From positions 124,001 to 188,000 of the forward strand of contig NZ_JASFDV010000001.1 in assembly GCF_030766825.1 (NCBI RefSeq): 64,000 bases of DNA, read 5' to 3'. Of this stretch, positions 56,976 to 64,000 are shown piece after piece. Each line of letters starts with the position of its first letter. Position 1 is the first letter of the stretch. The translations under genes were made by a program, and so were the position numbers. The notes beneath the pieces are model-generated. The model searched no databases, was not told the DNA's origin, and saw only the letters and a list, made by a program, of their open reading frames with translations. The DNA comes from Nocardiopsis sp. CC223A (GTDB lineage: Bacteria; Actinomycetota; Actinomycetes; Streptosporangiales; Streptosporangiaceae).

Positions 56976-58217
56976 ATGGACGGCGCGGAACTGGGCACGA
57001 TGGGCATGCTCCTGGCGCTCCTGGTGGCGGCCCTGCTGGCCCCGCTGCTCGGCGACCGGCTGGCGCGGTGGGTGATCGTGCCCTCGGTGGTGCTGGAGAT
57101 CGGTTTCGGAATCGTGCTCGGGCCCTCGGCGCTCGGCATCGTCCGGGAGAACGAGACGATCACCCTGCTGGCCGACCTCGGTCTGGCCCTGCTCATGTTC
57201 ATGGCCGGGTACGAGATCGACTTCCGGCGGATCAAGGGCAGGCCGCTCAACCGCGCCCTGCTGGCCTGGGCCTGCTCGGTGGCGCTGGGGCTGGCCATCG
57301 GCTGGGCGCTGCTCGGCACCTCTCAGGCGGCGCTGATCGTGGGTCTGGCACTGACCACGACCGCGCTGGGGACGGTCCTGCCGATCCTGCGCGACTCCGG
57401 GGCGCTGGGCGGGGCGTTCGGCACCCGGTTCCTGGCCTCGGGCTCGGTCGGCGAGTTCGGGCCGATCGTGCTGATCGCCCTGCTGCTCAGCGGCTACCGA
57501 CCCTGGCAGGGCACCCTGCTGCTGGCCGCCTTCTTCGCACTGGCCGGGGCGTGCGCCTGGGCGGCCACCCGGCCGCGTTCGGAGCGGTGGGCGCGGCTGA
57601 TCCGGGCGACCCTGGGCTCCAGCACCCAGGTGGCGGTCCGCCTGTGCATGGTGGTGATCGTGGCGCTGGCCTGGCTGGCGTCGGTCATGCAGTTGGACGC
57701 CCTGCTCGGGTCGTTCGCGGCGGGCGTCGTCATCAGGCTCATGATCTCCATCAACCACGGGGAGGAGGCGGAGCAGGTGGAGGCCAAGATGGACGCCATC
57801 GGCTTCGGGTTCCTCATCCCCGTGTTCTTCGTGGTCACCGGGGTGCGCTTCGACCTGGCCTCGCTGCTGGCGCAGCCGCTCCTGCTGCTGCTCCTGCCGG
57901 TGCTGCTGGCGGCGTTCCTCCTGGTCCGGGGCGGGCCCGAGTACGTGTTCTCGCGCGGGGACGTCCCCGACGCCCAGCGCCCCGCGCTGGTGCTGTTCTC
58001 GGCCACCGCCCTGCCGCTGCTCACGGTCCTGACCACGATCGGCACCCGCGACGGATCCCTGGACAGCGCCCACGCGGCGGCGATCGTGGGGGCCGGGATG
58101 CTCAGCGTCCTGATCCTGCCCCAGGCGGGCGGTGCCCTGCTGCGCCGGGCCACGGGCGCGGGGCCCGCGGCCCCCGCGAACCGGCGCCGCGAGGTGGACG
58201 AGGAGGAGGACTACTGA
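56976..58217 (+). CDS. CPA2-family cation:proton antiporter
   Basis: 413 aa, about 12 membrane segments. N-terminal LLGDRLARWVIVPSVVLEIG then GIVLGPSALGIV (the conserved PxxVxEIxxGxxLGPS-type motif) and ADLGLALLMFMAGYEIDF. No cytoplasmic TrkA domain. Exchanges Na+ or K+ for protons at the membrane. Start ATG 56976 after GGAGGG. Confidence 0.9.
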   Translation: MDGAELGTMGMLLALLVAALLAPLLGDRLARWVIVPSVVLEIGFGIVLGPSALGIVRENETITLLADLGLALLMFMAGYEIDFRRIKGRPLNRALLAWACSVALGLAIGWALLGTSQAALIVGLALTTTALGTVLPILRDSGALGGAFGTRFLASGSVGEFGPIVLIALLLSGYRPWQGTLLLAAFFALAGACAWAATRPRSERWARLIRATLGSSTQVAVRLCMVVIVALAWLASVMQLDALLGSFAAGVVIRLMISINHGEEAEQVEAKMDAIGFGFLIPVFFVVTGVRFDLASLLAQPLLLLLLPVLLAAFLLVRGGPEYVFSRGDVPDAQRPALVLFSATALPLLTVLTTIGTRDGSLDSAHAAAIVGAGMLSVLILPQAGGALLRRATGAGPAAPANRRREVDEEEDY

Positions 58218-58266
58218 CCCGGCCGGTTCTCCCGGCCGCCGCCGCGCTCCGGCCCCCGCCGAGCGC

Positions 58267-58434
58267 TCAGCGCCAGGACCAGGCCCACAGCATCAGGCAC
58301 ATGAAGATGAAGAAGACCACGATCGCGCTGGTCTTCCAGGGGATGTGGACCTTGGGGCGCAGCCTGCGCACACCGATGACGAGCAGCACGACCAGCAGGC
58401 CCATGACGATGAGGCCGTCCCACGCACCGCTCAT
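58267..58434 (-). CDS. 55-aa two-helix membrane protein
   Basis: MSGAWDGLIVMGLLVVLLVI … RRLRPKVHIPWK … IVVFFIFMCLMLWAWSWR: two membrane helices joined by a basic loop. It begins 36 bp after the acyl-CoA dehydrogenase stop and is likely on its transcript. Function unknown. Confidence 0.72.
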   Translation of the reverse strand: MSGAWDGLIVMGLLVVLLVIGVRRLRPKVHIPWKTSAIVVFFIFMCLMLWAWSWR

Positions 58435-58470
58435 GACCGACTCGACCCTTCTGGACGGGGGCTGGCCCGG

Positions 58471-59613
58471 CTACAGGCCCAGGCCGCGTCCCACGATCTC
58501 CTTCATGATCTCGGTGGTGCCACCGTAGATCGTCTGCACGCGGGTGTCCTGCCAGGCCCGTGCCACCGGGTATTCCATCATGTACCCGTACCCGCCGTGA
58601 AGCTGTAGGCAACGGTCCATCACCTTGTTGCACAGCTCCGTGGTCCACCACTTGGCCATGGCGGCGTCCTCGACGGTGAGTTCGCCCCGGTCGAGCAGGG
58701 TCACCGCGCGGTCCACGTAGGTGCGGGCGATGTCGACCTCGGTCGCCAACTCGGCCAGGACGAAACGGGTGTTCTGGAACCGTCCGATAGGACGGCCGAA
58801 GGCGGTGCGCTCCCGGCAGTACTCGATGGTGTGCTGGAGCATGTACTCGGCGGAGGCCGTCGCGCAGACGGCGATGGACAGCCGCTCCTGCGGCAGGTTC
58901 TGCAACAGGTGGATGAACCCCTGCCCCTCCTGCCCGATGAGGTTGGCGGCCGGGACCCGCACGTCCCGGAAGGACAGCTCGGCGGTGTCCTGCGCCTTCA
59001 TGCCGATCTTGTCGAGGTTGCGGCCCCGCTCGAAGCCCGGGGTGCCGCGCTCGACGACGATGAGGGAGAAGCCCTGCGCGCCGGCCTCGGGGTCGGTCCG
59101 GCACACCACGATGACCAGGTCGGCGTTGATGCCGTTGGTGATGAAGGTCTTGGACCCGTTGATGACCCACTCGTCGCCGTCGCGGACCGCGGAGGTGCGG
59201 ATGCCCTGGAGGTCGCTGCCGGTGCCGGGTTCGGTCATGGCGATGGCGGTGATGATCTCCCCGCCGGCGAAGCCGGGCAGCCAGCGCCGCTTCTGCTCGT
59301 CGTCGGTGAGGTCGACGAGGTAGGGGGCGATGACGTCGTTCTGGAGGGTGACGCCCAGCCCGCTGGCGTGGGCCCGGCACACCTCCTCGTTGACGATGGC
59401 GTTGTAGCGGTAGTCCTTCAGGCCGGTGCCGCCGTACTCCTCGGGGACGCCGTGCCCGAGCAGGCCGACCTCGCCCGCCCTGACCCAGACCTCGCGGGGG
59501 ACGATGCCGTCCTTCTCCCACTGGTCGTGGAAGGGTACGACCTCCCGCTTGAGGAACTCGGCCACCGCTTCGCGGAAGAGGTCGTGGTCGGCATCGAAGA
59601 GTTCCCGCTTCAT
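58471..59613 (-). CDS. Acyl-CoA dehydrogenase
   Basis: 380 aa from ATG 59613 (MKRELFDADHDLFREAVAEF) after GGAGCG; the frame upstream is promoter DNA. Domains in order: N-terminal helices, middle beta domain with ITAIAMTEPGTGSDLQGIRT and VINGSKTFITNG, C-terminal helices with EYCRERTAFGRPIGRFQNTR and QLHGGYGYMMEYPVAR near the FAD and catalytic base. First step of beta-oxidation. A perfect 19-bp inverted repeat at 59658-59676 matches one before the thiolase at 62625. Confidence 0.94.
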   Translation of the reverse strand: MKRELFDADHDLFREAVAEFLKREVVPFHDQWEKDGIVPREVWVRAGEVGLLGHGVPEEYGGTGLKDYRYNAIVNEEVCRAHASGLGVTLQNDVIAPYLVDLTDDEQKRRWLPGFAGGEIITAIAMTEPGTGSDLQGIRTSAVRDGDEWVINGSKTFITNGINADLVIVVCRTDPEAGAQGFSLIVVERGTPGFERGRNLDKIGMKAQDTAELSFRDVRVPAANLIGQEGQGFIHLLQNLPQERLSIAVCATASAEYMLQHTIEYCRERTAFGRPIGRFQNTRFVLAELATEVDIARTYVDRAVTLLDRGELTVEDAAMAKWWTTELCNKVMDRCLQLHGGYGYMMEYPVARAWQDTRVQTIYGGTTEIMKEIVGRGLGL

Positions 59614-59657
59614 GCTTGCGCTCCGAGGGTGTCGTGGATCACGGTTGCCGCCACAGT

Positions 59658-59676
59658 AACCGAATCGAATTCGGTT
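59658..59676. promoter_or_regulatory. Fatty-acid-type operator before acyl-CoA dehydrogenase
   Basis: AACCGAAT-CGA-ATTCGGTT, perfect 8-bp arms, 45 bp upstream of the ATG. Same sequence frame as 62572-62590 (15 of 19 identical). Confidence 0.8.
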
Positions 59677-59791
59677 TAGAAGAGGGGGGTCCAAGCGGCG
59701 GCAAAGTTCCCGTTCTCCGGGGCGTTTCGGGCTCTTCGCCCCGTGAGTCCGCTTCTAGGGTGACCGCACCGGCCGACGGAAGGCGGAGCCG

Positions 59792-61819
59792 ATGGTCCAG
59801 ACCCGCAGGGAGCGGCGCGAACACCGGGGCGGGCGGATCGCGGTGATCATGGCCGCACTCATGCTCACGGTGCTGCTGTCCGCGCTCGACCAGACGATCG
59901 TGTCCACGGCCCTGCCGACGATCGTCTCCGACCTGGGCGGCCTCAACCACCTGTCCTGGGTGATCACCTCCTACCTGCTCGCGGTCACCGCCAGCACCCC
60001 GCTGTGGGGCAAGCTCGGCGACCAGTTCGGCCGCAAGACGCTGTTCCTGGTGTGCATCGCCGTGTTCGTGGCCGGGTCGGCGCTGTGCGGCCTGTCCCGG
60101 GACATGCTCCAGCTGATCCTCTTCCGGGGATTGCAGGGCATCGGCGGCGGCGGGCTGATGGTGCTGTCCATGGCGATCGTGGGCGACGTCGTCTCCCCGC
60201 GCGAACGCGGCCGCTACCAGGGGTGGTTCGGCGCGGTCTTCGGCGTCTCCAGCGTGGCCGGGCCGCTGCTGGGCGGGCTGTTCGTCGACCACCTGTCCTG
60301 GCGGTGGGTGTTCTACGTCAACCTGCCGCTGGGCGTGCTGGCGTTCGCCGCGGTCCTGGCGGTGCTCCCCGCCTCCCGGCCCACCGGGAGGCGGACCATC
60401 GACTACGCCGGGATCGTGCTGCTGGCCGCCACCGCCGTGTGCCTCACCCTGGTCGCCTCCTGGGGCGGCACCGTCTACGACTGGGCGTCGCCGCAGGTCA
60501 TCGGGCTGGCACTGGCCGGTGTCGCGCTCGGCTTCGGCTGGTGGCTGTCGGCCCGCCGCGCGGCCGAGCCGGTGATGCCGCTGGGGCTGTTCCGCAACCC
60601 CGTCGTGGTGATCGCCATGGGCGTCGGCCTGTGCGTCGGGTTCGCGATGATGGGCTCGATGGCGTTCCTGCCGCTGTTCCTCCAGGTCGTGCACGGCCTG
60701 TCGCCGACCGCCTCGGGACTGTTCCTGCTGCCGATGGTGGTCGGGCTGTTCCTCACCTCGATCACCTCCGGGCGGCTGGTCACCCGCACCGGCCGGTACA
60801 AGCCCTACCCCATCGCCGGGATGGCGGTCACCGCGGCGGGGCTGTTCCTGCTGTCGTGGCTGGGGCCGGACACCTCCGAGTGGCAGATGTGGGGCTCGTT
60901 CTTCGTCCTGGGGGTGGGTCTGGGGCTGGTCATGCAGGTCGTGGTGGTGGTCGTGCAGAACGCCGCCGACTACGCCGACCTGGGCGCGGCCACCTCGGCC
61001 GCGACGTTCTTCCGGTCCATCGGCGGGTCCTTCGGCACGGCGGTGTTCGGCGCGGTCTTCTCCGGACAACTGGCCGCCGACCTGGCCGCCCGCGCCGGGG
61101 AGATGACACTGCCCCCGGGCGTGGACACGGCGAGCCTGGAGAGCGACCCGCGGGCCCTGGACGCGCTGCCCGCGCAGACGCAGGCCATGTTCCTCCAGGC
61201 CTACGCCGACGCGATCGACGTGGTGTTCCTGTGGGCGGTGCCGGTGGCGCTGGTCGGGCTGGTGCTCGCCCTGTTCCTGCCCGAGGTGCCGCTGCGCACC
61301 ACGGTCGGGTCGCAGCCCGCCGACCTGGGGGAGTCCGTCCCGCCGGTGGCCTCGGGCGGGCGCACGGCCATGGAGACCGTCGAACGGGAGATCTACCGGA
61401 CCTGCGGCCACGAGGGGGCGCGGGAGATGTACACCCGGCTGTGCGGTGCCGCGGGGCTGGAGGTCTCGCCGCGCGCCTGCTGGACGCTGAGCCACCTGGC
61501 GGTGACCGGTCCGCTGCGGGTGTCCGAGCTGGTGGAGATGTCCCACCTGCCCGACGACCGCTGGGAGGCGGTGCACCGGGAGCTGCTGGAGGCGGGCCAC
61601 CTCACCGGGGAGGGCGAACCCTGGGAGCTGAGCCCCGCGGGAGAGGCGGCCGCCCGCCGCGTCTTCGACGCCCAGCGGGAGGCACTGCGCTCCCTGCTCG
61701 ACGACTACGACCCGGAGCTGCACCCGGAGGTGGCGGCCGCGTTGGAGCGGATGACCGCCGAGACGCTCGGTGACGAGGGCGACGCGGGCCGCGTGGTCCG
61801 GGAGGGCGGCCGAGGCTAG
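59792..61819 (+). CDS. DHA2 drug:proton MFS transporter with C-terminal MarR-like domain
   Basis: 675 aa. The first about 510 residues form a 14-helix DHA2 transporter with SALDQTIVSTALPTIVSDLG, GKLGDQFGRKTLFL and GRYQGWFGAVFGVSSVAGPL (motif C). Residues about 535-665 form a winged-helix unit resembling MarR: EVSPRACWTLSHLAVTGPLR, VSELVEMSHLPDDRWEAVHR and LTGEGEPWELSPAGEAAARR. The fusion places a DNA-binding-like domain on the cytoplasmic end of a pump. ATG 59792. It diverges from the acyl-CoA dehydrogenase. Confidence 0.88.
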   Translation: MVQTRRERREHRGGRIAVIMAALMLTVLLSALDQTIVSTALPTIVSDLGGLNHLSWVITSYLLAVTASTPLWGKLGDQFGRKTLFLVCIAVFVAGSALCGLSRDMLQLILFRGLQGIGGGGLMVLSMAIVGDVVSPRERGRYQGWFGAVFGVSSVAGPLLGGLFVDHLSWRWVFYVNLPLGVLAFAAVLAVLPASRPTGRRTIDYAGIVLLAATAVCLTLVASWGGTVYDWASPQVIGLALAGVALGFGWWLSARRAAEPVMPLGLFRNPVVVIAMGVGLCVGFAMMGSMAFLPLFLQVVHGLSPTASGLFLLPMVVGLFLTSITSGRLVTRTGRYKPYPIAGMAVTAAGLFLLSWLGPDTSEWQMWGSFFVLGVGLGLVMQVVVVVVQNAADYADLGAATSAATFFRSIGGSFGTAVFGAVFSGQLAADLAARAGEMTLPPGVDTASLESDPRALDALPAQTQAMFLQAYADAIDVVFLWAVPVALVGLVLALFLPEVPLRTTVGSQPADLGESVPPVASGGRTAMETVEREIYRTCGHEGAREMYTRLCGAAGLEVSPRACWTLSHLAVTGPLRVSELVEMSHLPDDRWEAVHRELLEAGHLTGEGEPWELSPAGEAAARRVFDAQREALRSLLDDYDPELHPEVAAALERMTAETLGDEGDAGRVVREGGRG

Positions 61820-61850
61820 GGCCGGGGGGCCGCGATGCGTCGGCGGGGGT

Positions 61851-61945
61851 TTGGAGGCCCGGAGGAGGCGTCCTGGAGGGAGGTCCGCACCCGCCGGGCC
61901 GCCCGTTGAGGGCGGCGGTGGGCGGGCCGGAGCGAAGCGGAGGTT
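61851..61945 (+). repeat. Dispersed intergenic repeat, copy downstream of MFS gene
   Basis: GTTTGGAGGCCCGGAGGAG … GGGCCGCCCGTTGAGGGCGG … GGGCGGGCCGGAGCGAAGCG: diverged copy of the family at 35745-35970, immediately ahead of MITE-like element 2. Confidence 0.62.
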
Positions 61946-61960
61946 CAGAAGAACACGGCC

Positions 61961-62182
61961 CAGGGCGTGTTCGGCGGATGCTTTCGCAGGTGCCCCTACC
62001 GTGCCCTGCCTCGCAGGCTCGGCGGTGCCGCACGGCGAGGCCAGCCCGGGTTCGGCCGTCCAGGCGAAGGCGGTGCCGCGAGAGGCGGCCCGGCGGCTTC
62101 GCGGAGGCACCGCGCCGAAGGCGTCCGCTGAGGGTGGCGGCGGGCGACGGGCGGGCGGAATGACCCGTCGAACACGGCCTAG
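61961..62182. mobile_element. MITE-like element 2 (about 222 bp), containing a repeat copy
   Basis: Ends CAGGGCGTGTTCGGCGG (from 61961) and CCGTCGAACACGGCCTAG (to 62182), imperfect inverted repeats matching the ends of element 1 at 21427. It carries a copy of the dispersed repeat near 62119-62160 (GCGTCCGCTGAGGGTGGCGG). The right end provides the stop codon of the minus-strand gene that follows. Confidence 0.55.
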
Positions 62183-62475
62183 TCCGCGCCGTCGCCGCCG
62201 GGCGCGACGAAGCCGGGGTAGTGCCGGGCGGCCTCCTCGTCGGCGTCCGCCCAGCGGGAGGCCAGGTGGAGCCAGCCCCACAGGGCCACCGCGAGGGACA
62301 CCGGGATCAGGAGGGCCCACAGCGGTGCCTCCCCCAGCAGGCGGGCGGCCCAGAACCCGGCGGCGAGAGCGCCCCCGCCGACGGCCCAGGCCAGGGCGCG
62401 GCGCCCGGAGGCGAAGGTGAGGAAGAACAGCACCATGCCTGCGGCCGTGCCCAGGGCTATGGCCACCCCGCTCAT
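62179..62475 (-). CDS. Small membrane protein, unknown
   Basis: 98 aa from ATG 62475 after GAGAGGAGACG. Three hydrophobic segments (IALGTAAGMVLFFLTFASG, LAWAVGGGALAAGFWAARLL, LWALLIPVSLAVALWGWLHL) and an acidic tail ADADEEAARHYPGFVAPGGD. The stop codon lies in the end of the mobile-like element, so the original C-terminus may have been altered. Confidence 0.65.
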   Translation of the reverse strand: MSGVAIALGTAAGMVLFFLTFASGRRALAWAVGGGALAAGFWAARLLGEAPLWALLIPVSLAVALWGWLHLASRWADADEEAARHYPGFVAPGGDGAD

Positions 62476-62571
62476 CGACGTCTCCTCTCGTCGGTTCCAG
62501 AGCAGCACACCGGGGTGAACAGACGGGGAAACGGACGGTGAAGGGGGGCCGGGGTCTTGCCGGATCCACAA

Positions 62572-62590
62572 AACCGAATACAGTTCGGTT
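62572..62590. promoter_or_regulatory. Fatty-acid-type operator before thiolase
   Basis: AACCGAA-TACAG-TTCGGTT, perfect 7-bp arms, 34 bp before the thiolase start. Shares the AACCGAAT…TTCGGTT frame with 59658-59676. Confidence 0.8.
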
Positions 62591-62624
62591 CACAGGAAAC
62601 GTCACCCAGGCCCTTGGAGGACCC

Positions 62625-63767
62625 GTGGCCGAGGCATACATCGTCGGCGCCGTACGCACCCCCGTCGGTACGAAGAAGGGCGCGCTGGCCGCCGTCCACC
62701 CCGCCGATCTCGGCGCGCACGTGCTCAAGGAACTCGTCGAGCGCACGGGCGTCGACCCGTCCGCGGTCGAGGACGTCATCATGGGCTGTGTGAGCCAGGT
62801 CGGCCCGCAGGCCCTGGACCTGGCCCGCACCTCCTGGCTGTCCGCCGGGCTGCCCGAGAGCGTCCCCGGCGTCACCATCGACCGCCAGTGCGGCTCTTCC
62901 CAGCAGGCCGTCCACTTCGCCGCCCAGGGCGTCATGTCCGGCACCCAGGACCTGGTCGTGGCCTCCGGCGTCGAGAACATGGGCATGGTCCCCATGGGCT
63001 CCAACGTCCAGTACGCCATCGACAACGGCCTGAGCCTGTACGGCGAAGGCTGGACAGAGCGCTACGGCCCCCAGGAGATCTCGCAGTTCCGCGGCGCCCA
63101 GCTCATGTGCGAGAAGTGGGGCTTCAAGCGCGAGCAGCTGGAGCAGTACGCCCTGGAGAGCCACCAGCGCGCCGCCAAGGCCCTGGCCGGGGGCTACTTC
63201 GACGCCCAGATCGCCCCGCTGGCGGGAGTGACGCAGGACGAGGGCGTGCGCCCCGACACCACCCTGGAGAAGATGGCGGGCCTGAAGCCCCTGCGCGACG
63301 GCTGGGAGCTCACCGCCGCCGTGGCCAGCCAGATCTCCGTGGGCGCCGGCGCCGTGCTCATCGCCTCCGAGCGCGCCGTGGAGCAGCACGGGCTCACCCC
63401 GCTGGCCCGCGTCGTCCAGCTCTCCCTGGTCGGCGACGACCCGGTCTACATGCTCACCGCCCCGATCCCGGCCACGAGGATCGCCCTGGAGAAGGCGGGC
63501 CTGGGCATCGACGACATCGACGTCACCGAGATCAACGAGGCCTTCGCCCCGGTCCCGCTGTCCTGGATCGAGGAGCTGGGCGCCGACCCGGCCAAGGTCA
63601 ACCCCAACGGCGGCGCCATCGCCCTGGGCCACCCGCTGGGCGCCACCGGCACCGTTCTCCTGACCAAGCTGGTCAACGAGCTGCACCGCACCGGCGGCCG
63701 CTACGGCCTCCAGACCATGTGCGAGGGCGGCGGCCAGGCCAACGTCACCATCATCGAACGCGTCTGA
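62625..63767 (+). CDS. Thiolase (acetyl-CoA acyltransferase)
   Basis: 380 aa, GTG after GGAGGACC. Active-site Cys89 in TIDRQCGSSQQA, then EINEAFAPVPLSW, the His loop GGAIALGHPLGATGT and the second catalytic Cys in QTMCEGGGQAN. Beta-ketothiolase of fatty-acid degradation, matching the acyl-CoA dehydrogenase with the same operator. Confidence 0.94.
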   Translation: MAEAYIVGAVRTPVGTKKGALAAVHPADLGAHVLKELVERTGVDPSAVEDVIMGCVSQVGPQALDLARTSWLSAGLPESVPGVTIDRQCGSSQQAVHFAAQGVMSGTQDLVVASGVENMGMVPMGSNVQYAIDNGLSLYGEGWTERYGPQEISQFRGAQLMCEKWGFKREQLEQYALESHQRAAKALAGGYFDAQIAPLAGVTQDEGVRPDTTLEKMAGLKPLRDGWELTAAVASQISVGAGAVLIASERAVEQHGLTPLARVVQLSLVGDDPVYMLTAPIPATRIALEKAGLGIDDIDVTEINEAFAPVPLSWIEELGADPAKVNPNGGAIALGHPLGATGTVLLTKLVNELHRTGGRYGLQTMCEGGGQANVTIIERV

Positions 63768-63783
63768 CCCCACGCGCCGACCG

Positions 63784-63812
63784 GGCCGCGCGTCCCCCGG
63801 GGCCGCGCGGCC
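63784..63812 (+). terminator. Thiolase terminator hairpin
   Basis: GGCCGCGCG / CGCGCGGCC with an 11-nt loop, 16 bp after the stop. Confidence 0.65.
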
Positions 63813-63876
63813 TCCGCGCGTCCGGGCGGACCCGCGATCTCCGGCTCGCCCCCGAACGCGCACCGGTTCTGGAAGC

Positions 63877-64000
63877 ATGGGCCCGGTGGCGCACGAAGTG
63901 AACGACGAAGCGAAGAAGCTCAGGGTCGCGCTCACCCGCGCCGGCCTTTTGGACGTTTCCGGTGTGCCCCGGCGGCGCCCCGAGCAGGCGGCCTTCGAAC
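63877..64000 (+). CDS. Start of an unidentified protein, cut by window end
   Basis: An open frame from ATG 63877 (or GTG 63886) runs to the end: VAHEVNDEAKKLRVALTRAG and then LLDVSGVPRRRPEQAAFE. 41 codons are visible, too few for family assignment. Confidence 0.45.
   Translation, partial: MGPVAHEVNDEAKKLRVALTRAGLLDVSGVPRRRPEQAAFE

Noticed and set aside
59639..63025. 1128-codon minus-strand open frame
   Set aside because: Runs antisense to the MFS and thiolase genes; no family features.

Overview
The window is very GC-rich chromosomal DNA with GTG and TTG starts, actinobacterial gene families (IdeR/DtxR, CspB-type cold-shock protein, XPB helicase, DUF3027, DUF2530, an extra groEL) and no phage, CRISPR array, rRNA or tRNA that I could find. 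A GH6 cellulase closely resembling Thermobifida Cel6A, preceded by an exact CelR/CebR-type box, points to the Nocardiopsaceae, most likely a Nocardiopsis. Genus is inference; everything was read by eye.

Layout. 1-3.7 kb: trehalose-6-phosphate synthase (cut by the window edge), then a SAM-I riboswitch directly ahead of a threonine-synthase-like PLP enzyme and a CysO-like sulfur-carrier protein. 3.7-8.5 kb: a TetR/DUF2306 pair with tandem operators, a GNAT enzyme, and a PadR-DrrA-DrrB-type exporter cluster. 8.6-10.5 kb: solitary groEL under two CIRCE elements. 10.9-15.6 kb: Uma2 protein, a heterodimeric ABC exporter with strongly degenerate complementary ATP sites, and a Nudix hydrolase. 15.6-21.6 kb: a 31/33-bp minisatellite, the CelR-box GH6 cellulase, three tandem 132-bp repeats, a zeta-toxin-like kinase, decayed gene fragments, a LURP-one-like protein, and an R2-like ligand-binding oxidase.

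21.6-29.8 kb: XPB helicase and its usual actinobacterial partner (helicase-C-like/WYL protein) separated by three small membrane proteins; a deletion scar joining an ECF sigma fragment to an SDR fragment; an orphan SdhA-like flavoprotein. 30-38.6 kb: HAAS-like membrane protein, cold-shock protein, DUF3027, a giant GHKL/sacsin-like ATPase, MOSC protein, lipoprotein, ArsR-AHSA1 pair. 38.6-46.4 kb: methyltransferase, DUF2530, purine permease, an MFS transporter whose start codon lies inside a perfect 18-bp hairpin, ThpR with a translationally coupled 32-aa membrane peptide, a BKACE-family enzyme, and a secreted anchored protein. 46.4-53.1 kb: GDPD, serC and divergent pdxH (both vitamin B6/serine metabolism), an IdeR/DtxR regulator, and a PAS-GAF-SpoIIE-HATPase phosphatase. 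53.2-64 kb: a polar amino-acid ABC operon, a secreted NLP-family protein, an antiporter, acyl-CoA dehydrogenase and thiolase genes sharing a 19-bp operator, and an MFS transporter carrying a MarR-like domain.

The strongest candidate for an under-described system is the SAM-riboswitch / threonine-synthase-like / CysO-like unit at 1.7-3.4 kb, which reads as a possible protein-thiocarboxylate route to homocysteine. Also notable are the start codon buried in an 18-bp hairpin, the complementary ABC ATP sites, the shared fatty-acid operators and several dispersed or tandem repeats.
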